DNA of 64,000 bases from Lachnospiraceae bacterium G11 (GCA_900103495.1 FMWZ01000014.1:61634-125633), one strand, 5' to 3'. Positions 43,337-53,024 are shown, counted from the stretch's first letter. Notes: a model not told the origin generated them from the letters alone. Translations and numbers: made by a program.

Positions 43337-44794
43337 TTAGAATCTATGTCTTAAGCCCCTGCGATTAGGCGTCCTGATGGGGCTCATCATGTCATATTCC
43401 TCCGCAGCAGCGGTAAAAGCCAGCTCTTCCTCCGAAACCGCATGCTCCGGGATTTCTTCCTGAATTGCCTGGATTCTTTCTATCAAAAGTTCAAGTGAAG
43501 TCTTGGGAACGCCGTTTTCATCCGTTTCCTTAACCTCCACAATATCTTCAATCTTCTTGGAGTAGGAGCCTGACAGGTACAAAGACAACTTGCCGCAGGC
43601 AGGTCCTATAAGCTCGTAAAGTACACTGGAAGCCAGAATTATGGTCTGCAGCGCATTACCCGTTTCTCCTCCAAGGGTTCTGGCACCCAGGGCTGCAAGA
43701 CCGATGGCAACTCCCGCCTGAGGGATAAGGGCAAGTCCAAGGTAATCTCTGACTTTCTTATTCTTCCCTGCCATTGCGCATCCAACAAATGCTCCCACAT
43801 ACTTACCCACAATTCTTACCACGAAGTACAACACTCCGATTACAAGTAAGGGTGTTGCTCCCACTGCACCCGATGCATGGACCAGGGAATCCAGATCAAA
43901 GGAAACTCCCGATCTTACAAAGAACAAAAGAAGCAGAGGCGGCGAAAAGTAGTTAAGCTGCTTAAAGAGCTTGTCATCATCCGTAAGATTCACATAAACG
44001 GTACTCATGGACATACATCCAAGCAGGGGCGATACCCCAAGCATTGCGCAGACACCGCAGAATGCGAATATAAGAGCTATGGAAATAATCAGCCTGTTAT
44101 CCTTGGATCTCTTCTGGAAAATAAGGGCTTTAAGGAAAAATCCGAAAAGTCCTCCGAGAGCCATAATCCCTATATTAATAAGAATCGGCTTAATTATGCT
44201 CATTGCCGAGAAAGCCTTTCCGGAAATGGATGAAACCGCAACGGAAATGGCAATGCTGTAGGCAACAAGTCCGACTATATCGTCAAGGGCAACCACCTGC
44301 AAAAGGGTCTCCACGAAGTCACCCTTTGCCTTGGTCTGCCTTATGGTCATAACAGTGGATGCAGGGGCTGTAGCTGAAGCAAGAGCCGCCAGCACAATTG
44401 AGAAGGGAAGGTTTAAACCGAGAATGAAATAAGTGAGAATAAATACCAGTACAGAAGCCGTAAGAGCCTCAAGTATGGTGATTACAACTACCTTTAATCC
44501 ATTCTTCTTAAGAGTTGAAAGCTTAAAGAATTCACCTGTGGAAAAGGCAATAAAAGCGAGAGCAATATCAGGCAGAAAGTCCATGCCTGCCACTACTCTG
44601 TCGGGTATCATATTAAGGCAGAAGGGCCCTATAAGTATACCCGTCACTATGTAGGCGGTTACGTTTGGAAGTCGCAGTTTCTTTGTAAGTCGGGTCATCA
44701 GAAAACCCAGAAACAGCATCAGCGATATGGAAATAATTATCATGGCTACCGGAGATGACACTTCCGGGTAGTCCGGATAAAGGTACTTGACCAT
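43337..44794 (-). CDS. CPA2-family cation:proton antiporter (485 aa)
   Basis: About 12-13 helices of the Na+/H+ exchanger (KefB/GerN-like) fold: LPNVTAYIVTGILIGP near the start, FSTGEFFKL, and ASATAPASTVMTIRQ with VVALDDIVGLVAYSIA, where the Asp pair stands at the transport site. A hydrophilic tail of about 75 residues follows with no TrkA-N (RCK) domain. It exports Na+ or K+ for protons. First gene of an operon with MgtC-like and small-protein genes. Confidence 0.87.
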   Translation of the reverse strand: MVKYLYPDYPEVSSPVAMIIISISLMLFLGFLMTRLTKKLRLPNVTAYIVTGILIGPFCLNMIPDRVVAGMDFLPDIALAFIAFSTGEFFKLSTLKKNGLKVVVITILEALTASVLVFILTYFILGLNLPFSIVLAALASATAPASTVMTIRQTKAKGDFVETLLQVVALDDIVGLVAYSIAISVAVSSISGKAFSAMSIIKPILINIGIMALGGLFGFFLKALIFQKRSKDNRLIISIALIFAFCGVCAMLGVSPLLGCMSMSTVYVNLTDDDKLFKQLNYFSPPLLLLFFVRSGVSFDLDSLVHASGAVGATPLLVIGVLYFVVRIVGKYVGAFVGCAMAGKNKKVRDYLGLALIPQAGVAIGLAALGARTLGGETGNALQTIILASSVLYELIGPACGKLSLYLSGSYSKKIEDIVEVKETDENGVPKTSLELLIERIQAIQEEIPEHAVSEEELAFTAAAEEYDMMSPIRTPNRRGLRHRF

Positions 44795-44824
44795 TAATAA
44801 TATTCCCCCTGAGTAATATCCTTA

Positions 44825-44853
44825 ATTTTACTTCTTTTCGCCCTAATAAGCAA
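44825..44853 (-). promoter_or_regulatory. Promoter of the CPA2-mgtC operon
   Basis: Minus strand: TTGCTT (44853-44848), 17-bp spacer, TAAAAT (44830-44825), 30 bp before the ATG. Confidence 0.55.
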
Positions 44854-44883
44854 TAAAAAAGCGTGGAAATAATCCACGCTTTT
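44854..44883 (-). terminator. Terminator after the phosphoribosyltransferase-like gene
   Basis: An 11-bp stem (44857-44867 with 44873-44883), 5-nt loop, then T residues on the minus strand. The gene stops at 44897. Confidence 0.82.
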
Positions 44884-44896
44884 GTGTTCAAAAATC

Positions 44897-45535
44897 TTAA
44901 ACGATGGAGTATCCGAATCCATTACACAGTGCATCCACAGGCTGACCTGCTTTACACATGGGACACTCTTCAGGTTTGTACTTGAAATAGTCCGGTAAAT
45001 CAGCAGGGCTGTAAAGGTGATAAATAGGAATATCCATAACCTTTGTTGCAGCCGAGAATATAGCTGAGATACCAACGATTTCACCACCGTAGTAGTTAAC
45101 TGTGTTGATAGCCTTGGTTACTGTTCCGCCTGTTGAAATGGATGCCAGAAGGAGCACAACCTTTTTGCCCTTAATCATATGCTTGCTGTTCTCTCTGAAT
45201 ACAATCTGTCCCGCAGAATCATATTCGGGAGTCGCAATGTAAATTGTCTGGTGCGCATTAAGGGAATGAACCCCAGCTTTCGTGAGCTTATTTGCCAGAT
45301 ATGCACCGATAACTTCCATGTTATCAAGACAAAGAACCGTATCCACAATGTCGGTTACCATGTACTGCTGTGCAAGCTCCTCACCGGTTGCTCTTGCTTC
45401 ACGCTGACGGGCTTTCATGTCGGTCAGATCCATGTAGTAGTTAACGTGTGAATAAGGAGTGATGAAATGTCCCGGAACGTATCTTAAGACCACATCCTTG
45501 TTGGTAGCATAATCGATTTTCTTGTAATCTTGCAT
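44897..45535 (-). CDS. Phosphoribosyltransferase-like protein (212 aa)
   Basis: PRTase fold type I: a central strand and PRPP-loop-like segment VVLLLASISTGGTV, with an upstream DIVDTVLCLDNMEVIGAYLA helix. It ends in a Cys pair, CPMCKAGQPVDAL. It is related to orotate PRTase-like proteins, but the loop differs from the usual acidic pair (DDxxTTG becomes LASISTGG), so enzyme activity is uncertain. The start is ATG 45535, with GGGGGTAGG upstream. A TATAAT at 45574-45569 suggests its own promoter. Confidence 0.72.
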   Translation of the reverse strand: MQDYKKIDYATNKDVVLRYVPGHFITPYSHVNYYMDLTDMKARQREARATGEELAQQYMVTDIVDTVLCLDNMEVIGAYLANKLTKAGVHSLNAHQTIYIATPEYDSAGQIVFRENSKHMIKGKKVVLLLASISTGGTVTKAINTVNYYGGEIVGISAIFSAATKVMDIPIYHLYSPADLPDYFKYKPEECPMCKAGQPVDALCNGFGYSIV

Positions 45536-45601
45536 AATACCTACCCCCTGATTGGATTTGATAATATTATTATACAAGAATTCTGACAATAATGGAAGTC
45601 T

Positions 45602-46864
45602 TTAGTTAAATTTGCTACAAATTTCTATGCAGGCCTCATCCACCGAGTTCTTAAGTTCAAATGCACTTAAGAGTTCTTCGCTGATAAATGTCTGCTTCTC
45701 CTTAATATCGGGCACTATAGGAAGTATATAGGAATTATCCCCTGCTTCCTCGGCAAAAATAAAGAGATTATTTGCTTCTCCTATACTTCCGAGAAGCGCC
45801 TGCTCCGTCTGGTTGTATGCCGGAATTCCGTGACAGATTTCGGTAAATCCCTTCATTGCCTCAGAATCCTTTGTAAGGAAAGCAATCCACTCAAAAGCTT
45901 CCTTCTTACAATTGGATGCCTCTGATATACAATTTGCCCTTCCAACCATTGGAGTAACCCTGTTTCCGGAAAGTGTGGGAAGATATGTACAATTGTAATT
46001 TCCCACATTCTCAGATGCCTTGACCGTAAGATAGTCGGATGCCCATCCGTAAATCATGGCAGCCTCACCATCCATAAGCTTATTAATGGCATTCTTTTCA
46101 TTCATGGAAGCAACTGAGGGGATGTAACCCGCATCAATCAGGTCCACAAAGCAGCGGATTCCGGCTTTTGTAAGGGAATTGCCAAAATCAGCGATTTTTC
46201 CTTCCTCGTCGTAAATTGCGCCGCCCATTTCGGCAATGGTAACCATAACAGGTGTAAGGTTATCATAGTCCACTGCCATTCCGTACACGCCGCCTGCCTC
46301 ATTTGTAAGGCTTCCGAGGATATCCACCACATTCATCCAGCCCGTATCTGCGTTGGGATATGACACTCCCGAAGCGTCAAAGATGGTCTTGTTATACCAC
46401 AATCCCACGGTGTCATAGCTTTCAGGGAGGGCATACAAATCGCTTCCCTTTATAAACATGTTAAGGACCGTTTCCTTATAATCATCCCTTCGGATTCCGG
46501 CCTTTGACATATAGGAATCTATGGGAGTGGCAAGGCCACTGTCTATGCACTCTCCCATCTCCATTGAATCCACAAGAAATGCGTCCGCCGTTCTTTCCGA
46601 AAGGTTGTCGGGATCGCCCTTTTTCAGAATAATGTCGATATCTTCGTGCTTAGCCTCGTAGTCTGCCTCGCACTTTTTAAGCCACTCTTCCATTGAATCG
46701 TCAAAGTAGCTGTAAGTTACCTTGGTCTTAACGATTTCAGGTGTGGGCGTGGGTGTGGGCACCTCCTCCACAATAACTTCGGGTTCCGGTTCCTTGCCGC
46801 AGGCCACAAGCCCCGTCAGGGCCGCACCTATCAGTAATATTGGTAAAAATCTTCTAATTCTCAT
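45602..46864 (-). CDS. Orphan extracellular solute-binding lipoprotein (420 aa)
   Basis: The signal peptide ends in LVAC (C22), followed by a Pro/Thr/Glu-rich linker (PTPTPTPE) and a family 1-like carbohydrate-binding fold (LPESYDTVGLWYNKTIFDASG, MNEKNAINKLMDGEAAMIYGWAS). No permease or ATPase gene is adjacent. It may supply a transporter encoded elsewhere or act as a sensor. An extended -10 (TGC-TATAAT at 46904-46899) stands about 35 bp upstream of the ATG. Confidence 0.83.
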   Translation of the reverse strand: MRIRRFLPILLIGAALTGLVACGKEPEPEVIVEEVPTPTPTPEIVKTKVTYSYFDDSMEEWLKKCEADYEAKHEDIDIILKKGDPDNLSERTADAFLVDSMEMGECIDSGLATPIDSYMSKAGIRRDDYKETVLNMFIKGSDLYALPESYDTVGLWYNKTIFDASGVSYPNADTGWMNVVDILGSLTNEAGGVYGMAVDYDNLTPVMVTIAEMGGAIYDEEGKIADFGNSLTKAGIRCFVDLIDAGYIPSVASMNEKNAINKLMDGEAAMIYGWASDYLTVKASENVGNYNCTYLPTLSGNRVTPMVGRANCISEASNCKKEAFEWIAFLTKDSEAMKGFTEICHGIPAYNQTEQALLGSIGEANNLFIFAEEAGDNSYILPIVPDIKEKQTFISEELLSAFELKNSVDEACIEICSKFN

Positions 46865-46941
46865 TTATTAACCATCCTGTAAAAAACATAGCCTAACCAT
46901 TATAGCATGAGACCAATATCTCTAGCAATTAAGCAAAGTTG

Positions 46942-46980
46942 CAAAAAAAGACGCGAAAGACACATCGGCCTTTTCGCGTC
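46942..46980 (-). terminator. Terminator at the end of the glycan operon
   Basis: GACGCGAAA (46950-46958) pairs with TTTCGCGTC (46972-46980), followed by a T7 run on the minus strand. The kinase gene stops at 47011. Confidence 0.82.
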
Positions 46981-47010
46981 ATTTTTCAAAAGGATTCACC
47001 TTTTACACAC

Positions 47011-48111
47011 TTATTTGTTTGTGATTTTTGAAATCACTTTGTGCATGTCGTCCATCTTCTTTTCCATATCTGCCACCAAAGCAAACTGGCAACGGCATCT
47101 GTCAAGATTATGGCCGGGACGATGAGTCTTGAAGTAAACATCCCCTTCAAGATAGTCTGTGAGGAATCTCATTCCGCACTCCAATGTCATCATCTTTGCG
47201 CCCATGGGAAGCATTGAAAGCTCAGCATCGGTTAATTTGCCGCCGCAGCCCTCAAGGAATCCTTTGGCATAGGTCTCAAACAAATCAAGGGAAAGAGATA
47301 CTTTGCTTAAATCTGTCTCATCCTCAACTGCGGTGTTGGCACCGAATCTGATGGAATCGCCGAAATCATTGATTGAAAGTCCGGGCATTACAGTGTCCAG
47401 ATCGATTACACAAAGTCCCTTGCCTGTAGCGTCGTCAATCATAACGTTATTAAGCTTGGTATCGTTATGTGTAACACGTAAGGGGAGTTTGCCGGCTTTT
47501 AACATATCGACGCAGCTACTCATATCTTCTGCCCTGTCCATGCAGAATTTAATCTCTTCTGCCACGTCCTTTGCGCGGTTCATCTTATCCTCTTTGACAA
47601 CGGTCTTGAATCTTTCAAATCTTACAGCAGTATTGTGGAAATCCACGATGGTTTCCGTAAGGGTCGAAGCATTGAAATCTGCCAGGAGATTCTGGAATTT
47701 ACCAAATGCATATGCTGACTGGTAAAAATCTTCGGGCTTCTCCACCTTGTCAAAACAGGTGGCGTTATCTATAAATACATATACTCTCCAAATATCGCCT
47801 GAAGGGTCCTTTTCGAAAACCTCCCCATCCTTTGTAAGGATAAGGTTCATGGTTTCTCTCATAGGGTCGCCCCCCACTGCAACGATTTTGTCCTTAAGGA
47901 AGGACGTAACCTTCTTGATATTCTCCATCAAACCTGCGGGATCTTTGAAAATTGTGCAGTGAACACACTGTAAGATGTACTTTACCTGTGTGCCGTCAGC
48001 TTTATCACAGACAACCAGATATGTGTCATTGATATGTCCGTTGCCGTACTTGGAGCACTCTTTTACTTCGCCCTCAAGTCTGAAATATTTACAAGCCTCA
48101 ACGGGTGTCAT
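47011..48111 (-). CDS. APH-fold sugar kinase, NahK-like (366 aa)
   Basis: Aminoglycoside-phosphotransferase fold with the start NGHINDTYLV, the catalytic loop THNDTKLNNVM (H215-N216-D217) and the Mg-binding IDLDTVMPG (D237/D239). This pattern is that of N-acetylhexosamine 1-kinase (NahK) and relatives in lacto-/galacto-N-biose pathways. I infer phosphorylation of a hexose or N-acetylhexosamine freed from an imported glycan. Last gene of the operon, and its ATG follows the oxidoreductase stop without a gap. Confidence 0.82.
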   Translation of the reverse strand: MTPVEACKYFRLEGEVKECSKYGNGHINDTYLVVCDKADGTQVKYILQCVHCTIFKDPAGLMENIKKVTSFLKDKIVAVGGDPMRETMNLILTKDGEVFEKDPSGDIWRVYVFIDNATCFDKVEKPEDFYQSAYAFGKFQNLLADFNASTLTETIVDFHNTAVRFERFKTVVKEDKMNRAKDVAEEIKFCMDRAEDMSSCVDMLKAGKLPLRVTHNDTKLNNVMIDDATGKGLCVIDLDTVMPGLSINDFGDSIRFGANTAVEDETDLSKVSLSLDLFETYAKGFLEGCGGKLTDAELSMLPMGAKMMTLECGMRFLTDYLEGDVYFKTHRPGHNLDRCRCQFALVADMEKKMDDMHKVISKITNK

Positions 48112-49350
48112 TTATCTGATATCCTCCATGTGAATAATCTCATCCTTTACACGAGCCTGCTCAGCAGCGTAAGCCATCAAATGGCTTTCGATAGAGCGGT
48201 CGATGGATGAACGAAGTTCAACGCCTTTGTTCTCAAGGGCCTCAATGAAGTCCATGGTAAGTCTGTAGTCTCCGCCGCCGTGGAAACCTTCCTCGTTGTT
48301 GACAGATACCTTTGTAACTTCACCCTCGTACTTGGAGTTTGAAGAATAGTGTGTAACTGTTATGAAATCTTCGGAATCATCACCGTAGATATCGCCGTTT
48401 TCACACATGATCTTTATGGTACGATGCATCTTGTTTGTGAGACCTGAAAGGTGGAATGTTGCGGTTACCCCATTCTCAAAGAGAATGTTTGTAATCTGGT
48501 TATCACAAACGTTGTTGTCGCATCTGAATACACATCTTCCGTAAGGGCCCTCTCTTAAAGCTTTGAGGAGTCCTTCTTCTGACTGGTCCTCTGTAAGAAC
48601 AACTGCTGGCCAATCGCCTCTTATGGGCATATATGCCTTTTTAACGTCGAATCTGCACTTATCGGCTACAGGACAGTCAAGGCAGCGAGCTGTACTTCCC
48701 TCGGGTGCATTCTCTTCTCTAAAATATGAGAGATTACCGAAAGAAGAAATCTCTTTGCAGTTGCTGTCTACAAGCCAAACGAGAATATCCATATCATGGC
48801 ATGACTTCTGCATGATGATGGGGCTTGATTCGTCGCTGTTTCTCCAGTTACCGCGAACGAAAGAATGTGCCATATGGAAGTTGCCTATATTCTCGGCATG
48901 CTGAATGGTAACTATCTTTCCAAGCTCTCCGGAGTCAATAATCTGCTTGATAGTGGAGAAAAACTTGGTGTATCTCAAAACGTGACACACAACAATCTTT
49001 ACTCCATGTTTATGAGCATTCTCCTGGATTTTGCGACACTCTTCGATGTCGGGAGAGATGGGCTTTTCAAGTAAGATATCATATCCCAGATCAATGGCAG
49101 GCATCACGTGCTTAAAGTGATCTCTGTCCATAGTAGCAAGAATTACGGCATCCGCAACCTTACCAAGCTTGTAGAAGTCTTCCACATTGGTAAACTGCAT
49201 GTTTGCGGGGATATTAAACTTCTCTGCAGCTGCCTCTCTCTTTTTCTCGCTGATGTCGACAACGGCAACGATTTCTGCATTGCATTTCTCGTATGCATAA
49301 TGTGCATAAATCATTCCTCTTTGTCCTGCTCCAATAATTGCCAGTTTCAT
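48112..49350 (-). CDS. Gfo/Idh/MocA-family oxidoreductase with a Cys-rich insert (412 aa)
   Basis: An N-terminal NAD(P) Rossmann motif GAGQRG (7-12), then EKPIS (E95-K96-P97, the usual catalytic Lys) and SCHDMD (H185). The C-terminal domain holds an insert with six cysteines: C223-x2-C226-x5-C232 and C273-x3-C277-x4-C282. This could bind a metal ion. It should oxidise a sugar or sugar derivative, or act by a redox-assisted mechanism. The ATG overlaps the upstream gene stop (ATGA). Confidence 0.85.
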   Translation of the reverse strand: MKLAIIGAGQRGMIYAHYAYEKCNAEIVAVVDISEKKREAAAEKFNIPANMQFTNVEDFYKLGKVADAVILATMDRDHFKHVMPAIDLGYDILLEKPISPDIEECRKIQENAHKHGVKIVVCHVLRYTKFFSTIKQIIDSGELGKIVTIQHAENIGNFHMAHSFVRGNWRNSDESSPIIMQKSCHDMDILVWLVDSNCKEISSFGNLSYFREENAPEGSTARCLDCPVADKCRFDVKKAYMPIRGDWPAVVLTEDQSEEGLLKALREGPYGRCVFRCDNNVCDNQITNILFENGVTATFHLSGLTNKMHRTIKIMCENGDIYGDDSEDFITVTHYSSNSKYEGEVTKVSVNNEEGFHGGGDYRLTMDFIEALENKGVELRSSIDRSIESHLMAYAAEQARVKDEIIHMEDIR

Positions 49351-52300
49351 TTTTTTCCTCTTTTCTTAGAACGTAATACTGCTACCGCAGCAATACATGC
49401 TGCAACAACTCCGCCGCCGATTACATAACCTGTAGCATTTGTTCCCTTGGTTTCTACACTTGCGGTCTCTGCAGGAGCTGCCTCCTCGGTGGTTTCCTCG
49501 GTGTTTTCAACTGTTTCTTCAACAGTTCCCTCATTAACCGTAAGTTTGTATAAATCGTAGCTTCCGTCCTCATTGCCGTTTTCCATGGCAAGATTGATAA
49601 CCTGAGCCTGCTTGTCGGGAGTAACCATCTTGACTGCAAGAGTGTACTCTCCAAGAGCTACATCAGCAGGGATGTTAAACTCTGCTTTGACATTGGTTCT
49701 GCCGGGAAGCCATTTTGTTGTATCTGTGTCTATAACCTGCTCGTAAACCGCGTTTCCGCTTGCATCCTTAAGAATAAGAGATACAGGGCAGTTATAGTAA
49801 ATGGGAGCTACACCTGAGTTGTTCCATGTCATCTCGATGGTGTTCTTACCCTGGTTAAGGTCACCCTCTGAAATTGAGAAGAGGTTGTAACGATAACCCA
49901 TTGTCTTGAACATTGTCTCAATGTTGTACTTGTAGTAGTCGTAATCGGGATCTCCAACCTTGAAGTCACATGCTGAGCAGGGACCTAACCATGTGGTATG
50001 GCTGTCTCTGATCTGTCCAAGTACTGCACAGATATTCTCATCAAGTGCGTTGGTTCTGAAATCACCGTTTGCGAACTCACCGCCGGAGTAGTTAAGCTTC
50101 CACCACTCAGGCATTGCCGATGCTGCAATATCTTCCTCTGTAGCTTCGGGCATATCGGTATTACCAACTGCTGCCCACTCAAGGAATGTGGGTGTGCCGC
50201 CATCGGAAGTAACACCGAAAATATCATTGTAAAGACCCCAGTTGTTCTCTGCTGCGAGAGCGTAGGGCTTTCTGATACCCACTTTTACATTGTGGAAGTA
50301 ATCCACGTAAGGCTGCATGTATTCCTGTGCAAGACCGGGTTCAGGGAAGTAACCTGTTCCGGTAGGCCATGTGTGGAACTCTGCCCAGTGACCGAGACTT
50401 CCCACTTCAACGTATGCACAGATTGAAGGGTCGTCATATCTCTCAGCCAAAGCCTTAATAATGTTTCTGTGATACTCAAGGAGTTTGGGGGACTTGTAGT
50501 TAGGTGAAAAACCGCAGCCTCCAAGTAAATCCTTAATGCTCTGACCCAGGTAGAATGTACCTGCGCCTTCCCCATCGGCATTCTCTGCTTCAAGCTCGTC
50601 ATAGAGCCACTGAGGAATGTCCATTCTCTCCTTATCGGGATCTCCGTCAAGGATGTTGGGGTTATCCATAACAAAACGGATTACCATTCGATAGCCCTGT
50701 TTTGTCCACTTGTCAAACTGGTACTGCTTCTCGATTTCATCGAAGGCAAACTTGCCTTTCTCGGGTTCCAGCTCACTCCACTTGTAGTCAACATATACAA
50801 GGTTATGTGCCGATGCTACTGTATCAACATCGCCCTCAAGGGTGTCAGCCCAGCCAACCCAGCCTTTAAAGGGGTTATTGTAAAAATCAAAGCTCTCAAC
50901 AGGATAGAAGAAACCTTCATCTCTGCTCTCTTCAATAGACTTGGTTAAGGTAAGCATTCCGCTTTCAGGCAGAACATACTCGCCATCGTTGGAATCTACA
51001 GCAACGCTCACTTTGGAGGGGTTGCCGATTTTTTCCATATAAACCTGCATGAGAACAGCGTCAGTCTCATAATATGTGAAGACATTCACTCCCTCGTCGG
51101 CTACGGTGTCATCACCTGTTACCTCGTAGAGAACTCCCTTGTCAACCACATATGAAACGTTCTCTCTGCCGTCTACCGTGTATCCGTCCTTATCTGTACC
51201 AATGTAGAATTTGTTAACTGTTGAGAGGTCGCCGGGTGCGGTAACCATTGTGTAAAGCTTCTCATCAGACTTAACAGCTACAAGGTTTGTTGTATTAACG
51301 TGCTTTAATGAAACGGGAACGCTCTCCCAGTCACTTATATCCGAATCACCCATGGTGATATCGAAGGTGGTGTTGTACTTGGGAACCTTTGCAAAAGAGC
51401 CGTTCTTAGGGTCTCTTGCAGGTGTAAATCCCTCGGGAGTGAGACGCTCATATGTCTCTTCATCAGTCTGAACATCGTTTCTGTCGATACAGATGTATAA
51501 CTGATCGCCGATTCCCGGTGTAATTCCTCTTAATGTTTCAATGGGAACGAGGTACTCTGCACAGTAAACACCGGGGGTGTTTGTGGCAGCAATTGCTTTC
51601 TCATAACCCTCTACTGAGTTAGAGAAATTCTTCATGTTCCACTCAAGAATTACGGGTTCGGATGCGTAGAAAATCTCAAGGTTTCTGTCGGGGCCGTATG
51701 AATGCCAGTCCTGGACAAGAACATCACCTGAGTTGTGTGTTGCGTAGCCTGAGTGCTGGAAACCTGTCTTATCATCGTTATCAACGCTGATGAATAAGCT
51801 TGTGGTATAAGCTGCACTTGATTCAGGATCTTCAACATCTTTTATGTATGTCATTACGTGAAGGGCGTCATTATCTCTGAAAGCATAAAGGTCGCCAAGG
51901 CTTCCTTCACCTTTGCCGATGGGCTTAATTCCTGCCCAGTCGGAAGGATCGCCGTCTGTTGTGATAACAGGTGCTTCCTCTCTGATGGGAGCGGTAACTG
52001 TTAACTTCTCGCCCTCTTCATCAGGAAGGCGCTCGCCTTCTTCGTCAATGTAGATTTCGAATTTATCTGTGTTTCCCTCAAAAATCTCCACAGGAATGGC
52101 AATTTCAAAACCGTTGTCGCTCTTGAATGAGCCCTCGGTCTGAGTACCCATGTCCATCTTCTTGCCGTTTACTGTGTGGTAAACGCAACCGTTGGGTTTA
52201 ACTTCATAGGTAGCCGTATCGGTGTTAACAAAGATTGTGAAGTTGTTGCTTAATGCCTTTGCCTCAACCGAAATGTAAAGATTGTCACCGTCTGTTACGG

Positions 52301-53024
52301 CTTTGAGGTTTTTGAGGTTGGAGTTCTTATATACGGCATCGTACATAATGGAATCCCACTGTGAACGGGTGCCTGCGAACTGCTTGGATGCCAGGTAAGC
52401 CACCTGCTCATCCTCTGTGAGACCAACCATCTCTTCTTCGTTGTATACTTCCTCGAATGTAGGAACATCCAGGTATTCATCCTGTGCTTCGGGATTGTTT
52501 GCCACGTCTGCCCAGTTTGAAACTGTTGCACAGTGGATACCAATCTTTTCAGGATTTCCAAATGCCTCCAAAGGAATGGCAAACTCTAACATCTTTCTGT
52601 CTTTGGAGAGCTTGTCTTCCACAGCGATAGCCATGCCTACCAGTCCGTCCCACTCACCTGAATCTCCCTGATATTCGTAGAGAATATCTGTTTCAAGCAA
52701 ATAGTCTGCGCCGGCCTTGTAAAGGTGGTTTGTTGTATCCCCGTCTGTTTCAAAATAAATATGCCAGGTATCAAAGTTTCCGGAAGTAGAAAGCTGCATC
52801 TTACCGTAGAGCTTATCCTCTGTTACAAATGCCGATACCTTGTTAATTACACCTCCACCGGAATAGATGGGTGTAATGTGAAACCAGTCTTCCCCTTCAC
52901 CATCTATAACGATAGGGGCATTCTCTTCTGCTTTAACTTGGGGTAAGAATAAGGAATTCAGAAATGGGGTAAACAGTGAGAATGCCGCTACAATAATGGT
53001 GATTTTCTTTAATAAACGCTTCAT
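49347..53024 (-). CDS. Large surface-anchored DUF4832-like glycan protein (1225 aa)
   Basis: The signal peptide ends near VKA (32), and a Glu/Thr-rich stalk (about 1165-1195) leads to a C-terminal helix (about 1199-1217) with a KKRGKK tail, so the protein is displayed outside. Residues 35-345 and 350-700 carry several CBM9/DOMON-like beta-sandwiches (IVIDGEGEDWFHI, ITTDGDPSDWAGI, FDITMGDSDISDWESV). Residues about 705-1050 are a GH-like TIM barrel of DUF4832 type, with YKWSELEPEKGKFAF and the candidate acids E873 and E882 in YVEVGSLGHWAEFH. Probably a binding or hydrolysing protein for an outer glycan. Fourth last in the operon order before oxidoreductase and kinase. Confidence 0.8.
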   Translation of the reverse strand: MKRLLKKITIIVAAFSLFTPFLNSLFLPQVKAEENAPIVIDGEGEDWFHITPIYSGGGVINKVSAFVTEDKLYGKMQLSTSGNFDTWHIYFETDGDTTNHLYKAGADYLLETDILYEYQGDSGEWDGLVGMAIAVEDKLSKDRKMLEFAIPLEAFGNPEKIGIHCATVSNWADVANNPEAQDEYLDVPTFEEVYNEEEMVGLTEDEQVAYLASKQFAGTRSQWDSIMYDAVYKNSNLKNLKAVTDGDNLYISVEAKALSNNFTIFVNTDTATYEVKPNGCVYHTVNGKKMDMGTQTEGSFKSDNGFEIAIPVEIFEGNTDKFEIYIDEEGERLPDEEGEKLTVTAPIREEAPVITTDGDPSDWAGIKPIGKGEGSLGDLYAFRDNDALHVMTYIKDVEDPESSAAYTTSLFISVDNDDKTGFQHSGYATHNSGDVLVQDWHSYGPDRNLEIFYASEPVILEWNMKNFSNSVEGYEKAIAATNTPGVYCAEYLVPIETLRGITPGIGDQLYICIDRNDVQTDEETYERLTPEGFTPARDPKNGSFAKVPKYNTTFDITMGDSDISDWESVPVSLKHVNTTNLVAVKSDEKLYTMVTAPGDLSTVNKFYIGTDKDGYTVDGRENVSYVVDKGVLYEVTGDDTVADEGVNVFTYYETDAVLMQVYMEKIGNPSKVSVAVDSNDGEYVLPESGMLTLTKSIEESRDEGFFYPVESFDFYNNPFKGWVGWADTLEGDVDTVASAHNLVYVDYKWSELEPEKGKFAFDEIEKQYQFDKWTKQGYRMVIRFVMDNPNILDGDPDKERMDIPQWLYDELEAENADGEGAGTFYLGQSIKDLLGGCGFSPNYKSPKLLEYHRNIIKALAERYDDPSICAYVEVGSLGHWAEFHTWPTGTGYFPEPGLAQEYMQPYVDYFHNVKVGIRKPYALAAENNWGLYNDIFGVTSDGGTPTFLEWAAVGNTDMPEATEEDIAASAMPEWWKLNYSGGEFANGDFRTNALDENICAVLGQIRDSHTTWLGPCSACDFKVGDPDYDYYKYNIETMFKTMGYRYNLFSISEGDLNQGKNTIEMTWNNSGVAPIYYNCPVSLILKDASGNAVYEQVIDTDTTKWLPGRTNVKAEFNIPADVALGEYTLAVKMVTPDKQAQVINLAMENGNEDGSYDLYKLTVNEGTVEETVENTEETTEEAAPAETASVETKGTNATGYVIGGGVVAACIAAVAVLRSKKRGKK

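Noticed and set aside
47011..48111. Aminoglycoside resistance kinase
   Set aside because: The fold is shared, but operon context with sugar transport and the NahK-like NGHINDTY and IDLDTVMPG motifs favour a sugar kinase.
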